Both the position numbers and the translations under genes were made by a program. Under the pieces are notes generated by a model. That model searched no databases. It was not told the DNA's origin and worked only from the letters and a program-made list of their open reading frames with translations. This document shows positions 23,741-35,440 of a stretch of 64,000 nucleotides of DNA, in pieces (within the stretch, counting starts at the first letter, position 1; each line of letters opens with the position of its first letter). This DNA comes from Apium graveolens (lineage: Eukaryota; Streptophyta; Magnoliopsida; Apiales; Apiaceae), in the NCBI RefSeq assembly GCF_009905375.1, contig NC_133650.1, forward strand, positions 171,820,518-171,884,517, written 5' to 3'.

Positions 23741-25393
23741 ATTACATCTTATGTTATTCCCTAATAAAACTTTAGCTTCTTGAATAATTGAGTCACGGCT
23801 ATAGCACGAAAAACTCAATATTCTAAGTCAAGTCTAAACCAATATTTCGTACAATTGAATCAGTCTCCAACGGCCACGGCTGTAGCACGTAACGACCTTT
23901 AGATTCTAATTCAATGTACACATCTCTATGTAATAGACAAGTATTTCTTATTTCGAAATCAAAGCCCTCGGCTGTAGCACGAAACGACAATGATTTAAAA
24001 ATAAGAACCACTTTCTACCATGTCGGAAGGCTATGACCGACACAAGCCCGTTGTGTCATCGGCCAATTACTACTTGATATTATTTAATTTTAGAGGGATT
24101 ATATTATGTTACAATAATAATCATATTATAAAGAGATTCTTCCTTTTAAATTAAATATTTCAAATCAATAATCGATAATCAGATGATTCCTAGATCAGGG
24201 GGAACATTGTCAAGAGGCGTCACTGAATACCCCTTTCTTACAGATATAAATCTTCTTTTAATAGAATCATCCTTTCTCTCAATATTGAAAATTCATATTT
24301 AATTACGTGTTTCATAAACACAAGAATCTCATGATTGTATTCATAATATTATTGTTAATGCAAGAAATGATTCATATTCTAGATTTTCTAGAGCACGCCT
24401 TATATTGATTTAAGTTCACCTAGATCTATCATCGCATGGTAAACATAGGCATATATCTCATATATAAAATTAAATAAAAAAGTAAAGGTAAAGTGCAATA
24501 AAGTAAATGTGTTTGGTTATGGCCCCATCCTATGTGATCTTTATCAAGCTCATGATAAAGATCAAGGTCAATCTAATATGGTGATGGAAATAAATACAAC
24601 TACTTATTACATAAGTCTTCTTCTTTGTTTAGACTTCTTGTATGCCTCGTCTTCTTCTTTGTATCACCTCCATTGGATAGCCTTCTTGAGTCTTCAATTA
24701 TATTACATAGATTGAAAGTAAAACTAATCTAATGAACTTACAAGAATAACTCGAGTTACATTCGAGATTTATGATTACAAAGATTGATGACATGCAAGTC
24801 GTATTTAAAACCAAAACCAAAACCAAAACCATTACACTAAGGTCGAAAGGCCATAACCATCCACCATTCTCATATAACACATAAAAGCATGTTAAAACAC
24901 ATAATATGATCTTAACATATCATATTATCCATGATCTAATCATAAAATATGACAATAATCAGAAAAATTAGAATCAAATCAGAAAACCAAGAATCACTGT
25001 TTACGGGCAGTAAACGACGTCAAACGCCTTACAGACGAGTCGTTGATAGCTTTAGCTATCAGTTTTGTTCAGACGCTCGTTTACCTATGGAATAGGGTAT
25101 TCGTTTACGTAAATCGGACACAAGACCCAGATTTCAGCAAATCTGCAGCAGCCAATTCAGAATCCGTATCTAATATGATTCTCATAATTAGAACAAACAT
25201 AAATCATGTATATATCAGTATATATACAGATTACATTATCATCTTATGATTATACAACTCACATGAATATCATATATTTAAAACCATACATATATAAGCA
25301 TATTATATCAACATCAAATCATGGCGAATCACGTACATGCTCATATATCGAAAACAGTTAAACACATAAACGAATTAAAAACTTTTCGCAAGT
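23741..25393 (-). other. element B leader, LTR-proximal part
   Basis: Untranslated leader between the B primer binding site and the A insertion, 1.65 kb with no credible coding frame. It contains three copies of a roughly 20-bp word near CGGCTGTAGCACGAAACGAC (about 23794, 23874 and 23967). It also contains a perfect 11-bp inverted repeat with a 6-nt loop (24536-24563, arm GATCTTTATCA). Such a hairpin could serve RNA packaging or dimerisation, but this is a guess. Confidence 0.7.
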
Positions 25394-25407
25394 AGCTCTG
25401 ATGCCAT
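25394..25407 (-). other. primer binding site of element B
   Basis: Minus strand ATGGCATCAGAGCT directly abuts the 5' LTR end at 25408. It is the initiator-Met type with C in place of T at the fifth base of the motif. Confidence 0.92.
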
Positions 25408-27137
25408 TGAAGGGTTTTTAGCACATAAACTCCACGAAAACATAAATTTAAATCTTAAAAAAAACGAAACCCTCTATAGGATCCATGCGAAAAATAATAT
25501 TTAATTCGTAGTCCAATATGTTTACCTTAAGAAGCTTTACGTTAATGGAAAGATGGAGGTCTTTAATAGCGATCCAAGAACGATGAACAGAAATCCCTAG
25601 CAGCTACTCCTCAAGTGTGAAGCACTCCACCGGTATCCACCAAGAGTACAATGTGATGGAGGAGGAAGAGGTTGAGAGAATTAGTTGCCTCCCTCTTGTT
25701 CTACTTTAGAATTAGAGTTAATTATTTGGGTTGAGGCAAATAGGGTTTATAATAGTATATTTATAGGCAAAATTTTCAGCTGAAAATTTTCCATAAAATA
25801 TTATTATTATTAACCCTTTAATTCATTATTCTTATTAACCAATTAACTAATAATTAAAACACCTTTTAATCATTAATCCCTTTTCTAAACACGTTAGAAA
25901 AATAATTCTCTCACTTGATTTAATTTTAAAAATTAAATTCTTAATTAATAATATTAAGAATTAATTAAATCTCATTTAATCAATTGTTAAATCTGCTAAT
26001 TAATTATTTATTTCATAAATAAATAATTACCAGCCATTATTAATTAATTCCTCCACCATTAAATCATTCTCTTTTATGGTGTGACCCTGTAGGTTCAATA
26101 TTAAGCCAGTAGTAAAAATAAATAATAATAAAACTATTTTATCATTATTTATATAAATTTTCTAATTCATTAAATATGATTAATTAATAAATTAATCATA
26201 TTTATTCTACATCGTGAGGGATACTTCTCAGCATATCGCGATTATCCGGATAATACGAATTCACTGCTTAGAATACCAAGAACCTATTCAGTGAGTAGTT
26301 ACTGTACAATCAATTCCTTCTACCCTGTAATGTCACGATTAAATACAAGGCATGGAACTTGTGTCAAGCCTATCTTATTTAATCATTTTCTTTCTCATTC
26401 ACTATGCTTAGTTCTATTTAATGTAAATTAGAAACTCCTTTCTAATTTCATTCACTCTGGCCAGAGATTCCTGAACTAGCATAAGTGGATCAGCATTGAA
26501 CATTCTCTTCCTTCACTGGAAGGGGTAGATCCTTTATTGATCATACACTATCTTCGTGTACAAATTCATATACCCAGTACAGCCCTTATAATTGTCCCTG
26601 GAGACTAAGAACTAAACCAAAGCATAGTTCAGTGTATACAAGATGACTATGATGACCTTAAGTCTAAGGATACTTGTACAACTATCACTATGTGAACAAC
26701 TGCTGATACGTGAGTGAACTCCATCAGTTGTTCAGCTGTGTGAGTCATGTTTAGTGAACTTATTCTATAATAAGCACCTACATACTAGCTATAGTGTAAC
26801 CATACAAATGTATATGAGAACAGACATCCTTCATAATGAAGCAAGCATAGTATGTATCGATCTTTGCGGATTACTAATTACCAGTTAGTAATCCTACGAC
26901 CAGGAAATATTTAAGTTTAGAGTTATCATCTTTTAGGTCTCATTATTATGATCTCATCATAATCCATAAAAAGCTTTACTCTAAACTATTGTATATCTTA
27001 TTTAAACACTTAAATAGATAAAGCCCGCAATAAAACCAAAACAAATCTTTTATTAATATCAATGAAATCAAAACAGATTACATAAAAGTTATTCCTAAAT
27101 CATCATACATGATTGGACTTAGGACACATCTCTTTCA
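25408..27137 (-). repeat. element B 5' LTR
   Basis: Colinear with 5557-7284, TGAAGGG...CTTTCA. The TATA box TATAAATA (minus) is at 25758-25765. Differences from the other copy are concentrated in the first 130 bp of the plus-strand orientation, where CpG-type changes are frequent. Confidence 0.94.
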
Positions 27138-27588
27138 AGTTACTCTATGGTTAACATGATTTATATGCTTTTAAGTGATGAGTACTTCAATTTCAGTAGT
27201 TATGTCATGTATGAACTAGGGTATAAGTTAAAAGACATTAAGAAGAGGTCTAAGAACATATATTATGCTAGGTTTATTATGATGCTAGCAGATCATGTGT
27301 CTAAGGACCTCTTGATTGAGAACCCAACAAATAAGCTTGATTGTTGGGTCCAAGAAAAGAGGGTCCTTGCTGATCTTAACAGGAACAATCTCCACAATGA
27401 AGTGCCTTCAACTAATGGCCAATCATGGTGGCACCTCAGGTAAGTGAGGTAAATGTTTCTGTCTCTACTATTTATCAATCTCAAGTTTCTTTGTAAGCTA
27501 TTGTGGCTATGGAATCTGTGACAGTGACCAAACAGATGCCTACCCAAGCCAAAAAATCCAAAATTTCTAAATCCAAGTCAAAGAAACC
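27138..27588 (+). pseudogene. element C part 2: ORF3 middle segment
   Basis: Begins with the second AGTTA copy (27138-27142) and continues ORF3 of C. MVNMIYMLLSDEYFNFSSY, YYARFIMMLADHVSKDL and CWVQEKRVLADLNRNN match A at 15604-15900. The frame then breaks and runs on as a Ser/Lys-rich stretch (KSKISKSKSKK) to the D insertion. A consensus splice-donor-like CAG/GTAAGT lies at 27437-27445. The last 5 bp (27584-27588, AAACC) are the D target-site duplication. Confidence 0.88.
27584..27588. repeat. target-site duplication of element D, left copy (AAACC)
   Basis: AAACC directly left of the D LTR is repeated at 52833-52837 directly right of the other D LTR. Joining across D restores the Ser/Lys-rich ORF3 segment that is uninterrupted in A. 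Confidence 0.9.
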
Positions 27589-28161
27589 TATTAGATATAT
27601 TTGAGATGTCATGTCTAATCTGATTTGTGTTTAGTTTTCAGAACTTAACAACAGGACTTATCAGGACATACTGAAATCAGAACTTACTGAAGTCAGAACT
27701 TAATATCAGAACTTAAGGCATCAGAAGATATATATCAGGACTTAAGTGCGGGAAGGCTTCAGATAAGGAATGTGACTGATTTACAGGAGAAGATCTGGAC
27801 TAAAACAAAAGAAGATATGCATGAAGAGTTAGAAGACTAGAAGACTTGTAAAAGTTATCTGATTGATATATTTTAGGAGACAAAATTATATTCCATATCA
27901 ATTAGAAGATATCTTGTAACTGTGTACTATATAAACACAGCTTAGGGTTTACACTATATGTGTTATCATTATCGAGGAAGATTATACACTGTAACCTAGC
28001 AGCTCTTAGTGATATTGTTCATCACTGAGAGAGAACAACAGGTCTATTGTAACAAAGTTTATTTGAATATACTTGATCTTTGTTAAATACTTGTGTTGAA
28101 ATCGATTTGATTGTATAAACACTATATTCAACCCCCTTCTATAGTGTTTTGTGACCTAACA
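27589..28161 (+). repeat. element D 5' LTR
   Basis: Starts TATTAGATATATT (TG mutated to TA) and ends CCTAACA. Between about 27638 and 27745 it has several ATCAGAACTTA-type words. TATATAAA follows at 27928-27935, then the transcribed region with CAACCCCCTTCTATAG near the end. Confidence 0.95.
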
Positions 28162-28163
28162 AG

Positions 28164-28175
28164 TGGTATCAGAGC
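28164..28175 (+). other. primer binding site of element D
   Basis: TGGTATCAGAGC, 2 nt after the LTR end, a perfect match to the common plant site. Confidence 0.95.
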
Positions 28176-28218
28176 TTTTCTGTTAACACACATACAGTAA
28201 AGAACCAAACAATCAATC

Positions 28219-30198
28219 ATGTCTGAAGAAACACAAACTCCAACTAAGCCCACCAAAACTCAACATACTCAAATCACTCAAACCCACAGTCGATATGAGA
28301 CTATTACGGTACCCATACTGAGACCATCTGAGTATCCTATATGGAAAGTGAAGATGGCTATGTTTCTGGAAGCTACAGATCCAGAATACCTTGATAGAAT
28401 TAATGATGGACCATATAAGCCTACTAAGCTCTCTGTTGTAGTTGTTGATCAACCAGCAAAGACCATACCAAAGGAGAAAAGTGAGTATACAGCTAAAGAC
28501 ATCTCATCTATTGCCAAAAATGCAAGGGTAAGGCAACTGCTTCATAGTGTAATTGATAATGTCATGTCAAACAGGGTAATTGTATGCAAGACTGTAAAGG
28601 AGATATGGGATGCTTTGGAGACAAGATGTCAGGGAACTGATGCAATCAAAAAGAATAGGAGGACTATACTCACTCAAGAGTATGAGCACTTTGACTCAAA
28701 AGCTGATGAGTCATTAACTGATTTATATGACAGGTTTGTCAAACTCTTGAATGATCTGTCACTGGTGGACAAGGAATATGATCTTAAAGATTCAAATCTA
28801 AAATTCCTTTTAGCTCTTCCTTAAAATTGGGATTTGAAGTCTACTACCATAAGGTGGAAGTTCTGATAAGAAAGGGTTCCGAAAGTCTGAAGGCAAAGGA
28901 GGAAAGTCTGACAGAGGAGACAACTCAAATGTCAAATACTACAATTATAGTGAAAGATGCCACATATCTCCTGACTGCAAGAAAAAAAAAGTGATAAAGG
29001 CAAGGCACTTGTCACAAAGAAGAAAAGCTGGACAAACACTTCAGATTCTGAAGATGAGGTGAACTATGCCTTGATGGCAAATGCTGATAGCAGTACTGAC
29101 ACTGCTGAATTGAAGGTACCTCAAACAACCTTTGCTTTTCATACTGATGATATTACTAAGTTGAGATTATACCTTAAAACCATGTTCATTAGTTTTAGAG
29201 ATCAGACTTTAACATGTGAAAGATTAACATCTGAAAGTCTTGCTCTTAAAAACAGGAATGACTATTTAGAAAAAGAGTTAGTTGTGTTCCATCAAACTCA
29301 GAAAGAAAGAGATGATGCTTTGTATGTTAAAGATGAAGTGCTAAAACTGAATAAATCTCTTAAATATGAATTAGAAAAGGAAAGAGAAGTCATCAAAACT
29401 TGGACTAACTCTGGCAGAACAACTCAGAATATACTAAGTAGTGGAAACTGGAAAGAGGGCTTAGGTTACCTAGATGAAAAGGAAGAAAAGGAAATTGTGT
29501 CATCTAAACCAAACTTTACCAAGAAAGCTGAAAAGCCTAAAGTTAATCATGTTAAGTTTGTAGCAAAAACTGTAAAGTCTGATTCTGAAAAGATGAAAGA
29601 TTCTAAGACAAAAGTCAAAGAAAAGTCAACTTCTGATAAATTAAAACAGGACAAACCAGCTTCAGTAAACATAGGTTTGATGACAAAGAAGCAGCTTAAG
29701 CATAAGCTGAAAGAGATTAGAAATGTGAACAAGGTAAAGGAAGCTAGGAAAAATAGGAATGGAAAGGAAGGTGTGAATAAAAGCAATAATTATATGCCTG
29801 TTCCTAATGTTCCTAGAAATAAATGTTATAACTCTGGAAACTCTAACCATCTTGCTTCTTTTTGCAGGAAAAATAAAGATATAAACTCTTTACCTCCTAA
29901 ATCAGGAGTTAAGAGTCAGTCTATTAGGTTTAAACCACAAAATCCTTGTTTTCATTGCGGTAGTTTATGGCATTTCATTTATACTTGTAAGGAATATCAT
30001 AGTTTGTACTATGATTATTATCAAATAAAACCTTCTTTAAAGAAAGTTAGCATTATTCCTTCTAGTGTAAAGTCTGATATGAAGTCTGATAAACAGCATG
30101 TTAGCATAAACTCTGAAATTAAATCCGCTGCAAATGCTAACAAACTTAAAAAGGCCAAAGGATCCAAGCAAGTCTGGGTCCTTAAAACTAACCAATAG
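28219..30198 (+). pseudogene. gag: element D gag, broken, with three zinc-knuckle positions
   Basis: Starts MSEETQTPTKPTKTQ at 28219. The capsid-type region shows YPIWKVKMAMFLEATDPEYL, VKEIWDALETRCQGTDAIKK and ESLTDLYDRFVKLLNDLS, and ends at a stop at 28824. The next 230 bp are a compressed, multiply broken remnant that lacks the usual FT-L-YG-L-T-E-E-type segment. Knuckle 1 here is degenerate (YYNYSERCHISPDC, first two Cys now Tyr). The frame reopens at 29059 with coiled-coil-like and Lys-rich sequence. It has a second knuckle lacking one Cys (CYNSGNSNHLASFC) and an intact third (CFHCGSLWHFIYTC). The AAGTCTGAT word recurs in this region. Confidence 0.87.
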
Positions 30199-30745
30199 TG
30201 ATCTTTGTGATTGCAGGGCAACAAGAAAAACATCCTAGTTCTGGACAGTGGATGTTCAGGACATATGACTGGAAATAAAGCCCTGCTATCAGACTTTGTG
30301 GAGAAAGCTGGCCCAGGAGTTTCTTATGGAGATGGAAACATGGGAAAGACTCTGGGATATGACAATATCAATCTTGGGAATGTCATCATTGAAACGGTAG
30401 CTCTTATCTCAGAACTTAGACATAATCTGCTAAGTGTGAGTCAAATCTGTGACAGAGGTTATCATGTGGATTTCTTTGAAGAACACTGTGAAGTTGTAAG
30501 TAATTCTACAGGCAAAGTGGTTCTGAAAGGTTATAGACATGGTAACATATATGAAGCCAGACTTTCAACAAACTCTGATGGTTCTGCAATCTGTCTATTG
30601 AGTAGATCATCAATTGAAGAAAGATAGAATTGGCACAAAAGACTCTCTCATTTAAATTTCAACAACATAAATGAGATAGTAAAGAAAAATCTTATGAGAG
30701 GACTGCCAAAATCAGTATTTACTCCTGATGGCCTTTGTGATTCAT
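30199..30745 (+). pseudogene. pol: element D protease and start of integrase, truncated
   Basis: Protease VLDSGCSGHMTGNKALLSDF, then NVIIETVALISELRHNLLSV. A TAG at about 30625 precedes the GAG-pre-integrase segment (WHKRLSHLNFNNINEIVKK). The sequence stops inside TPDGLCDS, at the edge of the chromovirus. The integrase HHCC end and catalytic core are absent on the other side (44337 resumes at RTLIEAA), so about 400 bp was lost. Confidence 0.9.
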
Positions 30746-32526
30746 GGGTCGGGGATCCGGGTTGTCACGAGTTCCATTTCCCTTAATAACACCCAATCTT
30801 AATAAACAATCAACTACTCTGTACTGTGACCCCACAATAAACACACACACCACAAGTTATAGTCTCAGAGATGAATATACAAAAATAACACGAGTCATTT
30901 TATTCCAAAATTATATGCCATTACACCTTAAAAGGGTTTCTGAATAGATTTACATTTCTTTGCCATTATTACAATTGATAAAGATACATAAGTCTGGTAC
31001 ATCAAAAGTTGAAAGCCTAGCCTATTGGTAGTTCCTACCTCAGCTACAGCGACATCAACGCCTATAGGAAACTGCGGAACGTTTCCTATCCGCTCGCGAA
31101 TTGGGAGCTTGGTCCTGTTCATCTTTTCTATCTGTTGTTGTGTGATGAAAGAAAGCAAGGGTGAGCAACAAGCCCACCAAAATAATATGTATAGTGATTT
31201 ACAATATATGAGCATTCTCATAGTACTCATGAAAGTCTTGGTCAAGAAGAAATGAACCAAGTTTGATATCTTACCGCGACCAAGTCGCAAAATATTCAGT
31301 ATATATGTACATATATACTTTTCAAAATCTTTGAAATCCTCTAACATGTATAATATACACAGAGTTCCCGTTTATAACTGTATAAACTATCGTTGCAAGG
31401 TGATCTCATATATCTAACCTTGTCTCAACATTTTTCCGAAAATCTTTGACATGCACAAGATAATCATTTACTAGATATAAGTTTAAAAGATGAAGCTACA
31501 AGATACTCCAATATACTTATATCCGAATACTACTTGAACTACCACTGTTCAAGTTATAATCAGTTTCAAAAGTTCATCACCCAGATAAGACTACAAGATA
31601 AGACTTGAATAGATTCAATCCTTGAAATATCATTATAAATAATGAAGTTACGAGATACTTCATTAAGTCCCGATATATATATATACCTATATATATATAT
31701 ACATTTCATACACTCCTTGAAAACCTCTGTTATGAAAATTATAAACAGAGTTGCAATATCCAATGAATTTGGAAAGGAGAAAACCTTGGCATAAAACTGA
31801 TACCTTGCTGATCAGGCAAAGATACCAATAAGTAACCTTTTCTACTAGTAGATGGATGAATCCCCCACCGGTCATCACCATGGCCACATTAGGACCTTGT
31901 GCTGGACCGCCACCCGGCCTCTTACGCGTTGATGGACTGCCACCCAGCCACTTACACTTTGATAGACCGTACCTCGGCCTGTCGCTTATGCCGACTCAAT
32001 TAGATGGACTTACTTCCCGAACGTTGGGCAAGTAATCAAATTGTTTTCTCAAAACAGCAACCACGTTGCGAATGTAAAATACACCACAAAGCCGGATCCC
32101 CCAGGTTTTGAGCGAGTATTTAAATCCCCCTCGAAAGGAGGATCTTAAATATAAAAGAATGAGTTTTGGGATCCGCCCTAACTATTAGAAATCATTTTGA
32201 AGACTCGAAAACATTTTTAAGAATATTTGGTGTACTGCTGATTTATTAAAATAAATCAGTCCCGATATATTAGAAAATATCTGAATATTATTATTTAAAT
32301 AATATTCTCATAAAGAATAATCTTTATAAAAATAATTGAAGTAGAAGTTGTAAAACTTATACTTGAAATGAATATTAAATAACCAAAGATATACTTATAC
32401 GAATATAATGTTTTGAAATATAATATAAAGTTATCGAATAATATAAAGTTAAATAATATTCAATATATATATAAAGTTATCGAATAAACCTTATTCGATT
32501 AATAGTTTTGAAAACTATATCAATAT

Positions 32527-32560
<34 letters not shown>

Positions 32561-34648
32561 CATATACTCGGGAATATCTACTCCCGGTTTTAGAAAAGGG
32601 TTCACCTTTGGGTCCCCTATACTAAGAGTATACGCAACTACTGCTTAGCTCTAGCATAGGTATTATGCAACTAATAAGCATTTGAACCAACAGATATATA
32701 TCAAGATTACGAAACAAACATGCATATATACCATATCACATGCTCCAATATATCGCAAGAATTTTCTAATAACAATCATGCATCTATCACAAGATAATGC
32801 ATATACACATATACATCACAACAACAGTATAACGGGTAGAAAACTTGCCTGAGTGCTCACGGATAGACTTAAGCTTAGAGTGGGTCCGATAACCTATGAA
32901 CAACAACATAAGTCGGAATTAGACCCCAGTCGCTTAAGAAACTATAATTTAACCAATTGAACCCTAAAGCTTGCTTATGGTCACTCCTACGCTTAACGAA
33001 TCACCTAAGTCGTTCGAGTACCCTCGGCTCCACCATTTTTAATATATTAACCATTAAGAGTTTTAAGGCGATTCTTTCGCGAGTACCTTACCAAATGCCT
33101 AATCTACTTAACATAATTGTTTCATACCCCAATTAGTCATTTAAAGTCCTTAACCAAGGTTTCAAAGTAAGGCGAGGGGTAATGGTTCGGTCGTGAAACG
33201 CCGTTACTTAAAACGGTCGTTTCTCCTAAACCGTACATCGGATTCAAACGAACCACATATCAAAACGAAGCTCATAACATGAAATATCTAAATATGGCAA
33301 TGGTCAAAACCTAATAGTGAGTTCAAGGGTTCTGATGTTAAGAACAAAAACAGTCTACGGTAAATCGGGCATTACGACGGCTATATTTACGCGATTTCCC
33401 AAATTTAAACCACTCCAAATCATCTCACAATCAACTCACAATCAACATCCCAACCAAACTTCATCCATACTTCACCATAACAGCCCCAACAACTCCATAT
33501 TATCTATTTATACTATTCTTAAACTTGAATTTAAACTACACTTAAGTTCATTAATCAATACTCCAAGAATTACAACTCCAAAACATTACAACACCAACTA
33601 TCCTCTACATTCACAACAAACAAGCCTCTCATGAACTATAACAACATAACTAAACCTAATAATCAAGTAAAGTTAGGGTTTGGAGGGGTTATACCTTCCT
33701 TGGAGAGTGGAGAATCAAGTAACTGGCTTGGAATCACCCTTAAAAGTCCTTATCCAAGCTTAATCTAAACAAAAACTCAAGAACAAAAATTTTAGTTCTT
33801 AAAAAACACTATTCACCATCTTCTTCCATGATTTTTAGGAAGAGATTGTGAATGATTTAGGAGCTCAAACTTATAGGATATCCACAACTATGCATAAGGA
33901 GTCTTAGATAAATACCTTACAATTTAACAAAGCTTGGAACTAGGTTTTTGATTTTTCTTTCTTTGAAAATGGAGGAAAGTCGAGAGCTTGATGAAGAAAG
34001 TGAAATATCTTTATGTTTTTGGTGAAAATGAATTGTTGGTTGGCTTGGTTGACATTTTGATTTGTTTTTTTACCTTTTTACCATGGTAATTTTTGTGTGG
34101 TTCTAATTCAACCAACAACACACTTGCTTGTCATGCTTATGTCACCATGTGATGTCATCCTCCCTCCTCTGTCCTCTTCTCATTGGTTTGATGACATCAT
34201 CCCCACTAATCTCTTTGATTAGCTTTTAATTATTTGGCTAATGACCGCGGATCTGTTATACGGTTTGCTTAACTTTCGTTTTTGTTTATCGTTTGAGGGA
34301 TCATACCCGGGATCTTATTACTTAGGTTCCTTTAACCTTTCCCAATACATTATATTCCTTTTATGATCCTCTATTAAAATCCTTGAATTTAATTCCTTTT
34401 TATCCTGTTACCTTATACTCAATTCTTTCGATATCTGGTGGATTTTCGGGAAAAATCAAAAGGTTCAAATTTGGATTCTGACGATCTTTACATACACTTA
34501 TATATCATACAGAGTACCCATAAAATCTCAGAATATCCATAAAAGAACCCCTACATAGTGTGGCATGAAAAGTTTTCTTATTCAGCAATATCAGCAAAAA
34601 CACTATTCATAAGGGTTTCAGAAAGTTTAAAATTTTGGGGTTATTATA
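30746..34648 (-). repeat. chromovirus 3' LTR, 3.9 kb, end-truncated
   Basis: Matches 40206-44336. It begins at GGGTCGGGGATCC, missing the TGTTACACCCCCAAATCCG end. Its other end reads TATAATAACCCC on the minus strand, where the 5' LTR has TGTAATAACCCC. It lacks the 55-bp tandem array present in the other LTR and carries TA-rich microsatellite at about 32515-32565. Open frames in it (such as 33317-33634) also occur in the other LTR and have no domain. Confidence 0.95.
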
Positions 34649-34661
34649 GTCTCCCCTCCTT
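34649..34661 (-). other. polypurine tract of the chromovirus
   Basis: Minus strand AAGGAGGGGAGAC directly before the 3' LTR. Confidence 0.88.
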
Positions 34662-35440
34662 AAAAGGATTCCGTCCCGGAATCAGATAGAAAATGAATAG
34701 GGATACTCTCTTAGCATTGCACTTTCTAACTCTCAAGTAAATTTTCCCACATTGCGGTTCTTGCATCAAACTCTGAATAGTTTGATAACCCTTCTCCTAA
34801 GCACTTGTCCCTTTTTCAGTCTATAACCCTTTCTGATTGCTCCATATAGGTTATGTCTGGTTGCATGTCTATGCGCTCATATGCCCCTATTTATCTGGCA
34901 TCCGGATTACACTTCCTTAACATTGATACGTGAAACACGTTATGAACTTGCTACAGGTTCGGGGGTAGGGCTAGCTCGTATGATAACTTCCTAATATGTT
35001 TTAATATATCCAAGGGTCCAACAATTCATGGACTTAAACTTTCCTTTCTTTCCAACCCTCATCAATTCCTTTTTAAGAGAATACTTTTAACAATACAAGG
35101 TTCCCTCCTTCATACTCTTTGTCCTTTCATTGTCAAATCAGCATACTTCTTATGTCCATCTTGGGCTACTCCCAGCCGTCCTCTGATTAGATCTATTATA
35201 TTCTTGGTCCTTTGGACCACTGCTGGTCTGAGCATCTTGCGCTCTACAACTTTATCCTAATATAAGGGAGATTGACATTGTCTTCCCTCAAAGATCTCAC
35301 AAGACGACATCTCGATACCTGACATATGATCTATTATCGTGAGAAAACTCATCCGTGTTAAGTGATCATTCCAAATTCTTCCAAGTCTATTGCACAGACT
35401 CTTATTATAGCTTTTAGCATTAGAGCTTTTGCTTCTCAAT
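34662..35440 (-). pseudogene. pol: chromovirus integrase C-terminus and chromodomain remnant
   Basis: On the minus strand the segment reads GRIWNDHL, GRQCQSPLY and DKVVERKMLRP, then LIRGRLGVAQDGHKKYAD. These match the end of Tekay-type integrase, including the region after the catalytic core. Then come YELALPPNL, QVHNVFHVSMLRKCNPDAR and a decayed chromodomain (MQPDITYMEQSERVID) ending DSGTESF-stop-GGE. This C-terminal layout is typical of Del/Tekay chromoviruses, whose chromodomain is thought to guide integration to heterochromatin. At least five stops or frame changes break it. Confidence 0.75.

Larger units (their letters stand above)
5557..27137 (-). mobile_element. element B: Ty1/copia retrotransposon, minus strand, interrupted by element A
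   Basis: Complete boundaries: LTRs at 5557-7284 and 25408-27137 (TGAAGGG...CTTTCA in plus orientation), a polypurine tract beside the left LTR, a primer binding site beside the right LTR and a 5-bp AGTTA duplication. Without the 13.1-kb insert A it is about 8.5 kb. It carries gag, protease, integrase and a truncated RT, all broken, and has no third ORF. LTR divergence looks higher at one end and low elsewhere. Confidence 0.95.

Noticed and set aside
10622..23745. A target-site duplication for element A
   Set aside because: Flanks CTTAA and ATTAC do not match. The insertion is supported instead by B's two halves and shared leader word.
30928..31347. 139-codon minus-strand ORF in the chromovirus LTR, also 140 codons at 40388-40810
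   Set aside because: Same reason: LTR duplication. Sense to the element but with no recognisable motif, so probably part of a non-coding leader.
33000..33250. GC-richer islands in the chromovirus LTR as possible organellar or rDNA insertions
   Set aside because: They recur colinearly in the other LTR at about 42690-42940, so they belong to the element; no rRNA or plastid motif recognised.
33317..33634. 105-codon ORF in the chromovirus LTR, also at 43006-43323
   Set aside because: Preserved because the LTRs are nearly identical, not by independent selection. It lies antisense to the element, has no domain and a composition like the flanks.
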